The notes: generated by a model not told the origin, from the letters alone. DNA of 64,000 nucleotides from Myroides marinus (GCF_900109075.1 NZ_FNYS01000006.1:33136-97135), one strand, 5' to 3'; numbered from the stretch's first letter, positions 1 to 8,763 are shown. Numbers and translations: made by a program.

Positions 1-46
1 CAACGGATTTACAGTCCGTCCTCGTTGGCCGCTTGAGTATCTCCCC
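1..46 (-). tRNA. tRNA-Tyr (GTA), partial, cut by window edge
   Basis: These 46 bases are identical to positions 133-178 of the complete tRNA-Tyr that follows. They hold the acceptor 5' strand, the D arm and the anticodon arm with anticodon GTA. The 3' half lies outside the window. This is the second gene of a tandem pair on the minus strand. Confidence 0.93.
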
Positions 47-97
47 TCCTAAAAGGTTTGTTAGACTATATTTTTATACAATAGATAAGACTTTTAG

Positions 98-178
98 TGG
101 GGAGAGCAGGATTCGAACCTGCGAAGGTTTCACAACGGATTTACAGTCCGTCCTCGTTGGCCGCTTGAGTATCTCCCC
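98..178 (-). tRNA. tRNA-Tyr (GTA anticodon)
   Basis: Read on the minus strand, the acceptor strands GGGGAGA and TCTCCCC pair perfectly and are followed by discriminator base A. The anticodon loop CTGTAAA (anticodon GTA) sits on a CGGA/TCCG stem. The T arm contains GGTTCGAATCC. An extended variable arm between the anticodon and T arms is expected for bacterial tRNA-Tyr. CCA is not encoded. About 50 bases separate it from the next copy, so the two are probably co-transcribed. Confidence 0.96.
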
Positions 179-328
179 TAAGCTTTTGCTTATCTTGTTT
201 GTTTAGAACGGTGCAAATATAGGGCTGTTTTCTTAATCTGCAAGACTTGCAAGGCTTTTTTTTCTACTTTTTTTTCTCGAAATTATCTAACTGATTGGTT
301 CTAAAAAAAGTAGTGTTAAAAATATTTT

Positions 329-1147
329 TTAAAATTTATTGATTGTTTGTCTGATGTCAACCAATTTTGTCATTAAATCTTCAAAGTAATCTAAGTGCAA
401 CATATTCGCTCCATCACTTTTTGCATTTGCTGGGTCAAAGTGTGTTTCTAAGAATAGTCCGTCCACACCAACAGCAATACCAGCTTTAGCAATAGTTCCA
501 ATCAAATCAGGACGACCACCAGTTACTCCAGATGTTTGGTTTGGTTGTTGTAAAGAGTGTGTAATATCTAATACAGTAGTTGCATATTGTTGCATAGTAG
601 GAATTCCTCTATAATCTACGATCATATCTTGGTATCCGAACATTGTTCCTCTATCTGTAACCATTACACTTTCATTATTACAATCTAAAACTTTCTGTAC
701 AGCATGTTTCATACTCTCAGGGCTCATAAATTGTCCTTTTTTAAGGTTTACTACCTTACCTGTATTAGCAGCAGCTACTACTAGATCTGTTTGTCTTACT
801 AAGAAAGCAGGGATTTGTAGGATGTCTACATACTCAGCAGCCATAGCAGCATCAGAGTTCTCGTGGATATCTGTTACAGTAGGTACACCAAACTCTTTTC
901 CTACTTTTTGTAAGATTTTAAGAGCTTTCTCATCTCCAATACCTGTGAAGCTATCGATACGAGAACGATTCGCTTTCTTAAACGATCCTTTAAATACATA
1001 AGGGATTTTTAGCTTATCAGTTACTTTTACGATATGCTCTGCAATACGCATTGCCATCTCTTCACCTTCTATAGCACATGGACCAGCTAATAAAAAGAAG
1101 TTATCAGCATCCACGTTTTTGATTAATGGTATATTATTTAGATTCAT
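329..1147 (-). CDS. kdsA: 3-deoxy-8-phosphooctulonate (KDO-8-P) synthase
   Basis: KdsA condenses phosphoenolpyruvate with arabinose-5-phosphate to give KDO-8-phosphate, the cytoplasmic precursor of the lipopolysaccharide sugar KDO. The 272-residue product is full length. The motif GPCAIE near residue 22 has a Cys (C24) where metal-independent enzymes such as the E. coli one have Asn. Together with the downstream LETHFDP and SDGANML segments this points to the metal-dependent class. KGSFKKANR and TDIHE are typical family motifs. The gene lies 18 bases after a DUF4199 gene on the same strand and may be co-transcribed. I see no clear terminator before the tRNA genes. Confidence 0.97.
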   Translation of the reverse strand: MNLNNIPLIKNVDADNFFLLAGPCAIEGEEMAMRIAEHIVKVTDKLKIPYVFKGSFKKANRSRIDSFTGIGDEKALKILQKVGKEFGVPTVTDIHENSDAAMAAEYVDILQIPAFLVRQTDLVVAAANTGKVVNLKKGQFMSPESMKHAVQKVLDCNNESVMVTDRGTMFGYQDMIVDYRGIPTMQQYATTVLDITHSLQQPNQTSGVTGGRPDLIGTIAKAGIAVGVDGLFLETHFDPANAKSDGANMLHLDYFEDLMTKLVDIRQTINKF

Positions 1148-1165
1148 AAATTTTATTATTTGTTG

Positions 1166-1714
1166 TTATTTTTTACGTTTGTTGTTCTTGTTTTGCTTTC
1201 CTTTAGAGGTAGTATCTACTACAGGTACAGCCATATTTTTAGTCTGTATAAAGTACGAAATAATAGCGACAATTACAACACCAAAAGAAAGGTTGTTAGT
1301 GATACCATTTCTTAAAAATATGTCGAATGTAGCATAGTTTTGAGCGTCTTCTAAAGACATCTTAGTTTGTGTGGCCATTGCTTCCTGTAAAATATCCATA
1401 AAGTTAGGCGTTACTTGGTTGAAAGTAATGTATTGAATAAGAGGGAAGAAGAAGGTAATCATAATACAGATGATAAGACCTGATAAGAAGGCACGTTGCC
1501 AAGAAATTACTCCATTGTAGAATTCTTTTTTCTTTTGTCTAATTCCAAGCCAATAGAATACTACTAATCCAAGATTAAACAGTAGTTGAAGACCTACTTC
1601 GTATCTGATCTTTTCCAGCTCGTGAAAGCCTAGAGATTTAACGATAAACATCCATACCAAAGCAGCTAATGTAGCAAGAGAAGCCCATTTAAATTCAATA
1701 GAGAAATTACGCAT
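1166..1714 (-). CDS. DUF4199 family membrane protein
   Basis: This 182-residue protein has four predicted membrane segments, roughly at residues 10-30, 42-58, 73-97 and 142-160. They are followed by a short, very basic tail (KGKQNKNNKRKK). The layout matches the DUF4199 family of Bacteroidota inner-membrane proteins, whose function is unknown. The tail suggests contact with nucleic acid or phospholipid head groups, but that is only inference. It lies just upstream of kdsA on the same strand, which gives a weak hint of an envelope role. Confidence 0.8.
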   Translation of the reverse strand: MRNFSIEFKWASLATLAALVWMFIVKSLGFHELEKIRYEVGLQLLFNLGLVVFYWLGIRQKKKEFYNGVISWQRAFLSGLIICIMITFFFPLIQYITFNQVTPNFMDILQEAMATQTKMSLEDAQNYATFDIFLRNGITNNLSFGVVIVAIISYFIQTKNMAVPVVDTTSKGKQNKNNKRKK

Positions 1715-1885
1715 TATTCTGTTTTAAAATTAATAGTTCAAAAGTAAAGTTTTTATTTTATAGCTTAAAATATATTTTATCTTGATAATTTTTATTAGAT
1801 TTAAAGATGTTTATGTAATTCTTGGCAAGGAATATGATGCATATATTATAATAACACAATAAACCAACCATTAAATAAAACTATT

Positions 1886-2377
1886 ATGAAAAAATTAATC
1901 CTTATTAGGCACGCAAAATCATGTTGGAATGCTATTACCGATGATTTGTCTCGCCCATTGTCAAAGAGGGGAGTAAGTGATGCGCATTTGGTATCTCATG
2001 AATTAATGGGGCATTTACCTTCAAAGGTTATTGTATGGACAAGTCCTGCCAAGAGGGCAAAAGAGACAGCGGTTATTTTTTGTCAGAATCTTGAAATAAA
2101 TGTAGATTGTATCATTCAGAATGACGAGATCTACACTTTTGTACGTTCAGAATTGACTAAAGCAATAAAAAGCTGTAAAAATGAGCATGATACCCTAATT
2201 CTTTTTGGTCATAATGATGCAATAACAAAATTTGTTAATAAATTTGGTAGCGAAACCTATGAGAAAGTTCCTACATCAGGGGTTGTAGTGATAAACTTCG
2301 ACACAGATGATTGGGGAGCTATAGAACAAGGGGTTACCGAATTAACTATATTTCCAAGAGATTTAAAACAAAAATGA
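1886..2377 (+). CDS. sixA: SixA-type phosphohistidine phosphatase
   Basis: This is a short (163-residue) histidine phosphatase of the phosphoglycerate-mutase-like superfamily. The N-terminus carries the catalytic RHAK motif with nucleophile H9. The second catalytic His lies in the LFGHND motif, and the conserved TSPAKRAKETA segment is present. The length matches SixA proteins, which remove phosphate from phosphohistidine; in E. coli the target is a PTS-type protein. The stop codon overlaps the ppk1 start in an ATGA arrangement, so translation is probably coupled. The substrate is unknown here. The context suggests a link to polyphosphate kinase, whose own mechanism uses phosphohistidine. Confidence 0.88.
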   Translation: MKKLILIRHAKSCWNAITDDLSRPLSKRGVSDAHLVSHELMGHLPSKVIVWTSPAKRAKETAVIFCQNLEINVDCIIQNDEIYTFVRSELTKAIKSCKNEHDTLILFGHNDAITKFVNKFGSETYEKVPTSGVVVINFDTDDWGAIEQGVTELTIFPRDLKQK

Positions 2378-4482
2378 ATACAGCCAATACAACTAAATAT
2401 AAATATATAGACCGTGAGAAGAGCTGGTTATCTTTTAACGAACGTGTACTTCAAGAGGCAGGGGATGAAACCGTTCCTTTACTAGAGCGTTTAAGGTTTA
2501 TTGGGATTTTCTCAAATAACTTAGACGAATTCTTTAGAGTGCGTTATGCGACTATTCGTAGAATGACTTTAACAGGAGAGAGTAATAGACGCTTAGGTAG
2601 TGGAGTAATCGTAAAAGATTTATTAGCACAGATTACAACAAGAGTAATTCAGCTTCAGAAAGAAAGTGTGCGTATCTTACACGAAGTAGAACGCAAACTA
2701 GAAGATGAAGGAATCTTTATGGTTACTGAAAAAGAGATTAACGATAAACAGAAAGCTTTCGTAAAGGATTTCTTTTTACATCAAGTGTCTCCGGATTTAG
2801 TGACGATTATTCTTAGTGATCTAGCTGAGTTTCCTTTATTAAGGGATACACATGGTTATTTAGTTGTAAAATTGAAAGTAGATGAAGTATTAGCAGAGAG
2901 ACATCACACTAATAAACAAAAACGAGATAATACGGCTATTCGTTACGCAATTATAGAAATACCTAATATCATTAATCGATTTGTAGAGATACCTTCAGAT
3001 AATGATAAGAAGTATATTATGATGCTAGATGATATCATTCGTTTTAACTTGGATTCTATATTTAGTATTTTTGATTTTAAAGCAGAGTCTGCCTTTATGA
3101 TTAAAGTAACTAGGGATGCTGAACTAGATTTTGATACAGACTTACACAAGTCTTTTGTAGAAAAAATATCTAGTGGGGTACGCGATAGAAAACAAGGGGC
3201 TATAGTTCGATTTGTATATGATCAGGAGATGGATGATGAAATGCTTGATTTCTTACTAGAGAATGTTGAAATTGAGTTAAATGATAGTATTATTCCTGCA
3301 GGTAGATATCACAATAGACGTGATTATATGGGATTTCCTACCACGGGTAGAATTGATCTTACTTATCCAAAACAGGTACCTGTATCTGTAAAAGGATTGA
3401 ATCTAGAAGATAGTATTATCCAACAGATTCAGAAAAGAGATTATATGATTTATACACCGTATCAGTCATACTCTTATTTAGTGAAATTCTTAAGAGAAGC
3501 AGCTCTAGACCCTCAAGTTTTATCTATTAAGATTACTCTATATCGTTTAGCTAAGAATTCACAGATTATTAGTTCGCTGATAAACGCAGTTAAAAATGGT
3601 AAAAAAGTAGTTGCACAAGTTGAGTTACAAGCTCGTTTTGATGAGGCTAGTAATATTTACTATTCTGAATTAATGCAAGCAGAGGGAGTGCAGCTAATTT
3701 TTGGAGTTAAAGGACTTAAAGTACACAGTAAGATATGTGTGGTAGAGCGATTAGAGAATAAGAAAGTAAAAAGATATGGATTTGTCTCTACAGGAAACTT
3801 TAATGAGAGTACAGCTAAGATTTACACAGACGTAACAGTATTTACTAGTCATAACTCATTAATGAAAGATGTGTCTAAAGTATTTGAGTTTTTACAGGTG
3901 AATTATAGAGTGCATAAATATAAGCATCTGTTAGTATCTCCTCATTATACACGTAAAGGCTTTGTCAAATTAATAGATAGGGAAATTAAGAACGCTCAAA
4001 ATGGACTGCCAGCATCTATCCGCTTAAAAATGAATAGTCTATCTGATCTGAAGATGATTGATAAACTTTATGAGGCTAGTAATGCAGGGGTAAAGATACA
4101 ATTGATAATTAGAGGTATTTGTTCATTAGTTACAGGAGTACCTGGTATGAGTGAGAATATTGAGGCAATTAGTATTGTAGACAGATTCTTAGAACACTCT
4201 AGAATCTATATTTTTGAGAATGCTGGTAAACCAGAAGTGTTTATTTCATCAGCAGATTTTATGACTCGAAATCTAGATGAAAGGGTAGAGGTTACGTGTC
4301 CTATTTATGATGAAATTGTTAAACAAGAATTGATTGATACTTTTGAAATTGGCTGGAAAGGCAATTATAAGACTAGGTATCAAACAGCTGATTTGTCTAA
4401 TGCTTATCGCGGGTTTACAAAGGATAATATGTTCCACTCGCAACAAGAAATGTATAAGTATTTTCAAAACAAATTAAAGTAA
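2374..4482 (+). CDS. ppk1: polyphosphate kinase 1
   Basis: PPK1 reversibly polymerises the gamma-phosphate of ATP into inorganic polyphosphate through a phosphohistidine intermediate. From the ATG at 2374 the product has 702 residues, the usual size. It opens with the typical N-terminal helical domain (YIDREKSWLSFNERVLQEA). The phosphorylated His is H451 in GLKVHSKI and the second conserved His is H608 in FLEHSRIYIF. STGNFNESTAKIYTD is also a PPK1 signature. A longer frame opens at 2311 inside sixA, but its added residues do not look like PPK1, so I chose the ATG at 2374 that overlaps the sixA stop by 4 bases. ppx follows after 14 bases. Confidence 0.97.
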   Translation: MNTANTTKYKYIDREKSWLSFNERVLQEAGDETVPLLERLRFIGIFSNNLDEFFRVRYATIRRMTLTGESNRRLGSGVIVKDLLAQITTRVIQLQKESVRILHEVERKLEDEGIFMVTEKEINDKQKAFVKDFFLHQVSPDLVTIILSDLAEFPLLRDTHGYLVVKLKVDEVLAERHHTNKQKRDNTAIRYAIIEIPNIINRFVEIPSDNDKKYIMMLDDIIRFNLDSIFSIFDFKAESAFMIKVTRDAELDFDTDLHKSFVEKISSGVRDRKQGAIVRFVYDQEMDDEMLDFLLENVEIELNDSIIPAGRYHNRRDYMGFPTTGRIDLTYPKQVPVSVKGLNLEDSIIQQIQKRDYMIYTPYQSYSYLVKFLREAALDPQVLSIKITLYRLAKNSQIISSLINAVKNGKKVVAQVELQARFDEASNIYYSELMQAEGVQLIFGVKGLKVHSKICVVERLENKKVKRYGFVSTGNFNESTAKIYTDVTVFTSHNSLMKDVSKVFEFLQVNYRVHKYKHLLVSPHYTRKGFVKLIDREIKNAQNGLPASIRLKMNSLSDLKMIDKLYEASNAGVKIQLIIRGICSLVTGVPGMSENIEAISIVDRFLEHSRIYIFENAGKPEVFISSADFMTRNLDERVEVTCPIYDEIVKQELIDTFEIGWKGNYKTRYQTADLSNAYRGFTKDNMFHSQQEMYKYFQNKLK

Positions 4483-4496
4483 GGGAAGGATAATAT

Positions 4497-5414
4497 ATGC
4501 TAAATATAAAGAAATACGCTGCTATAGATATAGGATCTAATGCTATGAGATTATTGATTATGAATATAATCGAAGAGGAGGGAAAAGAGACTATTTTTAG
4601 CAAGAGTTCATTAATACGCGTACCTATTCGTTTAGGACAAGATGTGTTTACTACAGGTGCTGTTTCTTCGGAGGCGGAGAACCGTATGGTGGATGCAATG
4701 AAGGCTTTCTTCTTATTGATGAAAGTTAATAAAGTAGATCGCTTTATGGCGTGTGCTACTAGCGCTATGCGCGAGGCTACTAACGCTAAATCTATAGTGG
4801 ATAGGGTCTATAACGAATCAGGTATTAAGATAAGTATCATAGATGGAAAGAAAGAAGCTATGATTATTGCTTCTTCTGATTTAAAACATTTTATTAATAG
4901 TAGTAATAGTATTTTATACATTGACGTAGGTGGTGGAAGTACTGAGTTTACTCTGTTTGACCAAGGAAAACAACTTAATTCTAAGTCTTTTAAAAATGGA
5001 ACTGTGCGCCTGCTAAATAATATGGTAGAACCACAGGTATGGAAAGATATTGAGCAGTGGATTAAAGAGGAGACCAAAGAATTAAAAGACCTTATCGTAA
5101 TCGGTAGTGGTGGGAATATCAATAAGATATTTAAACTCTCTGGAAAAGCTCAAGATAAACCTCTTTCTTATTTCTATCTGCATAAACAGTTGTTAGTATT
5201 GAGTAAGATGTCTTACGACGAGCGTATTTCTGTATTAGGGCTTAATCCAGACCGTGCTGACGTTATTATACCTGCTATAAACATTTATAATAACGCCATG
5301 AAGTGGAGTGGAGCGAAATACATCTATGTCCCAAAAATTGGGGTATCGGATGGTATCGTAAAAGCACTTTACTACAATAAAGTTAAGCTTGATTATCAAA
5401 CTATAGCTTATTAA
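4497..5414 (+). CDS. ppx: exopolyphosphatase of the Ppx/GppA family
   Basis: This 305-residue member of the ASKHA superfamily has the phosphate-1 motif AIDIGSNAMRLL at the N-terminus and the GGGSTEFTLF phosphate-2 motif in the middle. It is the short two-domain form without the C-terminal HD extension of E. coli Ppx. It should release phosphate from polyphosphate chain ends or hydrolyse pppGpp; sequence alone does not separate these. As the third gene of the sixA-ppk1-ppx operon, a polyphosphate role is more likely. Its TAA overlaps the stop codon of the convergent next gene by 4 bases. Confidence 0.93.
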   Translation: MLNIKKYAAIDIGSNAMRLLIMNIIEEEGKETIFSKSSLIRVPIRLGQDVFTTGAVSSEAENRMVDAMKAFFLLMKVNKVDRFMACATSAMREATNAKSIVDRVYNESGIKISIIDGKKEAMIIASSDLKHFINSSNSILYIDVGGGSTEFTLFDQGKQLNSKSFKNGTVRLLNNMVEPQVWKDIEQWIKEETKELKDLIVIGSGGNINKIFKLSGKAQDKPLSYFYLHKQLLVLSKMSYDERISVLGLNPDRADVIIPAINIYNNAMKWSGAKYIYVPKIGVSDGIVKALYYNKVKLDYQTIAY

Positions 5415-6169
5415 AATTTCTCAATAGCACCTAGTCCAAATAACGCAAAGTCATATTTGACTGGGTCTATAGGATCAAAACCACGCAAAGCCACATCTAG
5501 TTCAGCTAGTGCCTTTGCGTCGTTTTGTTTACGCTTAAGAATGCCTAACTTTCTAGCCATATTACCAGAGTGTACGTCTAAAGGACATGATAAATCAGCA
5601 GTACTGATCGTATTCCATATTCCTAAATCTACTCCAGTATTATCATTTCTAACCATCCAGCGTAGGTACATGTTTATTCTTTTTGCCGCAGAACCTTTTA
5701 CAGGATCAGAGATATGTTTTTCTGAACGAGTTGGGTGTTCTATTTCAAAGAATAATTTTTTGAAGTTAGAAATCCTTTCTTGCATAGGTAAAGAAGTATT
5801 GGCAAAGACATTCTCTAAACCTTTGTGATTGGTATAGATATGCTTTAGTCCTTTGATAAAAGTTGCAAAGTCAACACCATTAAAAGTTCTGTGTACAAAG
5901 GAATCTAAGTTCTCTAGATGGTCTTCATGATGCTCCATAACAAAATCATAAGGAGAATTACCCATTAACTCCATCATGCGGTGAGCGTTTTTGATAATCA
6001 TCTTTCTATTTCCCCATGCAATTGTCGCGCTAAGAAAACCTGCTATTTCTATGTCTTCTTTTTGTGTATATAAATGTGGAATTTGTATTGGATCGTCTTG
6101 TATGAAAGAGGTGTTATTGTATAAAAGAACTTTTTCGTCTAAAAAATCTTTAAGTTCAGCTTTAGTCAT
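5411..6169 (-). CDS. TIGR02757 family protein (DUF2400)
   Basis: The 252-residue product matches the TIGR02757/DUF2400 family, recognisable by IQIPHLYTQKEDIEIAGFL, WGNRKMIIKNA and the LSCPLDVHSGNMARKLG segment. The family is widespread in Bacteroidota. The helical layout and the PLDVHSG motif recall the HhH-GPD DNA glycosylase fold, but no function is established that I know of. It is convergent with ppx and overlaps its stop codon, with no hairpin between them. Upstream is the GDCCVxC/LolD pair, about 100 bases away. Confidence 0.85.
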   Translation of the reverse strand: MTKAELKDFLDEKVLLYNNTSFIQDDPIQIPHLYTQKEDIEIAGFLSATIAWGNRKMIIKNAHRMMELMGNSPYDFVMEHHEDHLENLDSFVHRTFNGVDFATFIKGLKHIYTNHKGLENVFANTSLPMQERISNFKKLFFEIEHPTRSEKHISDPVKGSAAKRINMYLRWMVRNDNTGVDLGIWNTISTADLSCPLDVHSGNMARKLGILKRKQNDAKALAELDVALRGFDPIDPVKYDFALFGLGAIEKF

Positions 6170-6270
6170 TGTGTTATTATTTACCCCTTAAGTATTCAAT
6201 AAGTTTACTGTCTTATACAAATAGCCCAAGGGAGTTTTAGATTATGGAATAGTACACTGTTTAGGTATTA

Positions 6271-6480
6271 CTAAGAACAACAATTTTTGTTTAATTGAAT
6301 AGGAGGACATTTAATGTCTCCATAACTACAGAATACACAACAGTCACCTTCTATAGGGGTTAGTACAGCCTTGCAATTTCTACATTCATAGAAGAATTGA
6401 CATGAATCAGTAGGCATTACTTCTGTTTTAGAAAAAGTACATTTAGGACAAGTAATCGTTGAACTGCTAATAAGTGCCAT
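6271..6480 (-). CDS. GDCCVxC-type cysteine-rich small protein
   Basis: From the ATG at 6480 this encodes 69 residues. It has a CPKC pair near the N-terminus, then CQFFYECRNC, then the signature GDCCVFCSYG and a CCS tail. The signature is the one used to name GDCCVxC domain (seleno)proteins. No TGA is used as selenocysteine here; all positions are TGT/TGC Cys codons. Probably a metal-binding (zinc-ribbon-like) or thiol redox protein; the substrate is unknown. A longer frame starts at 6555 inside the upstream ABC gene, but I prefer the internal ATG because the family starts near the CPxC motif. It follows the LolD-type gene by 13 bases. Confidence 0.8.
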   Translation of the reverse strand: MALISSSTITCPKCTFSKTEVMPTDSCQFFYECRNCKAVLTPIEGDCCVFCSYGDIKCPPIQLNKNCCS

Positions 6481-6493
6481 AGTGTTCCAAGTA

Positions 6494-7195
6494 TTAGATA
6501 GAAGGTTCTTCAGAATTGGTATTATCTTGTTGTTTCTGTTTGATTTGTCCATCAACCATAATCAGTTTTCTATCAGCCATATTTGCTAACTCTTCATTAT
6601 GGGTAACGATAACAAAAGTTTGTCCTAACTCGTCTCTTAGTTTAAAGAAAAGCTTGTGTAGATTTTCTGCAGAATGCGTGTCTAAATTCCCTGATGGTTC
6701 ATCAGCAAATATTACTTGTGGTTTATTGATTAAAGCTCTAGCTACGGCTACGCGTTGTTGTTCTCCACCTGATAATTCAGAAGGGAAGTGTTTAATACGA
6801 TGTGATAGGCCTAGGTATTCTAATAAACGAATAGCTTCTTTCTCTGTCTCTTGCTTATCCTTATTAGCAATAAATGCAGGGATACATACATTCTCTAATG
6901 CAGTAAACTCAGGAAGTAGTTGGTGAAATTGGAAGATAAACCCTAGATTGAGGTTTCTAAATTTAGAGATTTCTTTATCTTTTAGGCTAAGTATATCTTG
7001 TCCATTGATAGCTAATGTTGTATTTGTTTCTTCTGAAGGCTTGTCAAGCGTACCTAGTATCTGAAGTAAAGTTGTTTTACCAGCTCCTGAAGCACCTACA
7101 ATAGATACGATTTCTCCTTTTTTAATATGTAGATCTACTCCTTTTAAAACTTCTAGTTTATCGTAGAATTTATGAATATTAGTTGCTCTAATCAT
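6494..7195 (-). CDS. lolD: LolD-type ABC transporter ATP-binding protein
   Basis: This 233-residue ATPase has Walker [10 protein letters not shown], the Q-loop region ([18 protein letters not shown]), signature [15 protein letters not shown] and Walker [13 protein letters not shown], followed by the His switch VTHNEEL. The Phe-Gln-Phe-His-Gln-Leu-Leu Q-loop environment and the overall size are typical of LolD/MacB-family ATPases. LolD pairs with LolC/E-type permeases to release lipoproteins from the inner membrane. No permease gene is adjacent, which is common in Bacteroidota, so the partner must be elsewhere. The Cys-rich GDCCVxC gene follows closely. Confidence 0.88.
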   Translation of the reverse strand: MIRATNIHKFYDKLEVLKGVDLHIKKGEIVSIVGASGAGKTTLLQILGTLDKPSEETNTTLAINGQDILSLKDKEISKFRNLNLGFIFQFHQLLPEFTALENVCIPAFIANKDKQETEKEAIRLLEYLGLSHRIKHFPSELSGGEQQRVAVARALINKPQVIFADEPSGNLDTHSAENLHKLFFKLRDELGQTFVIVTHNEELANMADRKLIMVDGQIKQKQQDNTNSEEPSI

Positions 7196-7357
7196 TTGCT
7201 TAGTTTTAGAAATACAAAGTAAAGCTTTTTACTTATTCTAAAAACCTAAAATAGATTAAAAGAGAAGTAATACATGTTTTAAAATAATGAAGTATATTTA
7301 TAGGGCTGATTAAGTTAGGTGTAATGAGCAAATAACAAATAAAATATTAGGCAAATA

Positions 7358-7903
7358 ATGGAAAATAAAAAGTTAGATACAGCAATTTTTGGAGCAGGAT
7401 GTTTTTGGTGTGTAGAAGCAATGTTTAGCAGTTTAAAAGGGGTGGTAGAGGTGTTACCTGGTTATACTGGGGGAACAAAAGAGAATCCTACGTATGAAGA
7501 AGTATGTACTGGGCAAACAGGCCATGCAGAGGTTATAAAGGTTACTTATAATCCATCTGAGGTGAATTATAATGAATTATTAGAAGTATTCTTTACGAGT
7601 CATAACCCTACAACACTAAATAGACAAGGCGAAGATGTAGGGACACAATACAGAAGTGAGATCTTTTATACGAATGAGGCTCAAAAAGCATTGGCAAAAG
7701 AGTATATGGATATCTTGACAAGTGAGAAAGTTTTTAATGACCCTATTGTTACTCAGCTTTCAGAAGCTACCAAATTTTACGTAGCAGAGGATTATCACCA
7801 AAATTATTTTGAAAAAAGTGGTGATAAAAACCCTTATTGTCAGATGGTAGTAAAACCAAAACTAGAGAAGTTTAGAGCTAAGTATAGCAGCAGACTAAAA
7901 TAA
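7358..7903 (+). CDS. msrA: peptide methionine sulfoxide reductase MsrA
   Basis: MsrA reduces the S-form of methionine sulfoxide in proteins or free methionine. The 181-residue product carries the catalytic GCFWC motif (nucleophile C15) and the family blocks GYTGGTKENPTYEEVCTGQTGHAE and YRSEIFY, the first described here only by its ends GYTGG and GHAE. A Cys in the YCQMV segment near the C-terminus may act as resolving Cys. There is no signal peptide, so it should be cytoplasmic. A small membrane-protein gene follows after 6 bases and is probably co-transcribed. Confidence 0.96.
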   Translation: MENKKLDTAIFGAGCFWCVEAMFSSLKGVVEVLPGYTGGTKENPTYEEVCTGQTGHAEVIKVTYNPSEVNYNELLEVFFTSHNPTTLNRQGEDVGTQYRSEIFYTNEAQKALAKEYMDILTSEKVFNDPIVTQLSEATKFYVAEDYHQNYFEKSGDKNPYCQMVVKPKLEKFRAKYSSRLK

Positions 7904-7909
7904 GAAAGT

Positions 7910-8188
7910 ATGATCACTAGTAATAAAATAAAACAAAGACAACTATTCATTGGTATAGTAATGGATATTATAGGCTGTATAACCTACGCTATTCCTGGTC
8001 TAGGTGAGTTCGCTGATATTATCTGGGCTCCTATATCTGCCTATATTCTATTAAAGATGTATCCAGGGCAAGTAGGTAGGGTAGCTGCAACAGTTAATTT
8101 TATAGAAGAACTATCTCCTGGTTTTGATTTTATTCCTACTTATACCATTACTTGGTGTTATACATATTTAGGTAAAAAAAGAGATTGA
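7910..8188 (+). CDS. conserved small membrane-associated protein, function unknown
   Basis: The 92-residue product starts with a polar, basic stretch and then has two hydrophobic segments (about residues 13-30 and 36-50). These are rich in Gly and Pro (TYAIPGLGEFADIIWAPISA). A more polar C-terminus follows (FIEELSPGFDFIPTYTITW). I recognise the type from flavobacterial genomes but know of no assigned function. It follows msrA by 6 bases on the same strand, so it is probably translated from the same message. Confidence 0.65.
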   Translation: MITSNKIKQRQLFIGIVMDIIGCITYAIPGLGEFADIIWAPISAYILLKMYPGQVGRVAATVNFIEELSPGFDFIPTYTITWCYTYLGKKRD

Positions 8189-8297
8189 TTATTTGTTGTG
8201 TAAGAATTTGTAAAAATCATAAATATTTATTAAATTTATAGTAAATAAAAAGGTTAGGAGAGTTCTATAATTTAACAATTAATTAAAAGTATTTCTT

Positions 8298-8723
8298 ATG
8301 AAAAAGATTTTTACATTCTTATTCGCAGCGCTAGTATTTGTGTCTTGTAATAACACAAAAAAGAGTACCGTACTTGGAGATGAAAAAGCAGGAAAGGATA
8401 TCATTGGCTGGTATTACTACAACGTAATGCAAGATAGCTATGATTCAATACCTAAATTGATGAACGAAGATTTTTATAATGATCAGCAACAAGCTGAATT
8501 TATAAAAACATTGAAAGAAAGAGATTCTGCTTATGGAAATATTACAAGTTTTGTACTTGATAAATGGGAGATGACAGACAGAGATAAAAAAGCAAAAACT
8601 AAGGATTTCTATTTTGAATACAAAGTGAAATATGAAAATGAACCAGCAGAAGTAGTAGAGAAAATTTACCTTGCTAAAAAAGGAAACGATCTTAAGATTT
8701 CTAAATTTGAGTTCAGTAAATAA
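8298..8723 (+). CDS. small lipoprotein, function unknown
   Basis: The 141-residue product begins with a lipoprotein signal peptide (MKKIFTFLFAALVFVSC, lipidated Cys at residue 17). The mature part is a charged domain with a pattern of short helices followed by strands, resembling small NTF2-like or DUF4019/DUF4864-type secreted domains; I cannot assign the family. The signal peptide closely resembles those of the TlpA lipoproteins at 14-18 kb. It stands alone and ends at a strong terminator at 8731-8763. Confidence 0.7.
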   Translation: MKKIFTFLFAALVFVSCNNTKKSTVLGDEKAGKDIIGWYYYNVMQDSYDSIPKLMNEDFYNDQQQAEFIKTLKERDSAYGNITSFVLDKWEMTDRDKKAKTKDFYFEYKVKYENEPAEVVEKIYLAKKGNDLKISKFEFSK

Positions 8724-8730
8724 TAAAATT

Positions 8731-8763
8731 AAAAAGCTCCTGAGTAATCAGGAGCTTTTTTTA
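8731..8763. terminator. bidirectional rho-independent terminator
   Basis: The inverted repeat AAAAAGCTCCTGA / TCAGGAGCTTTTT with a GTAA loop has an A run on one side and a T run on the other. It can end both the lipoprotein gene on the plus strand and, at its very edge, the convergent gene at 8761-9285 on the minus strand. Confidence 0.9.

Noticed and set aside
2311..2373. Longer start for polyphosphate kinase inside sixA
   Set aside because: The added 21 residues do not resemble PPK1, and the ATG at 2374 overlaps the sixA stop in the classic ATGA manner.
6271..6480. Selenoprotein reading through TGA in the GDCCVxC gene
   Set aside because: The signature Cys codons are TGT/TGC and no in-frame TGA is present before the TAA stop.
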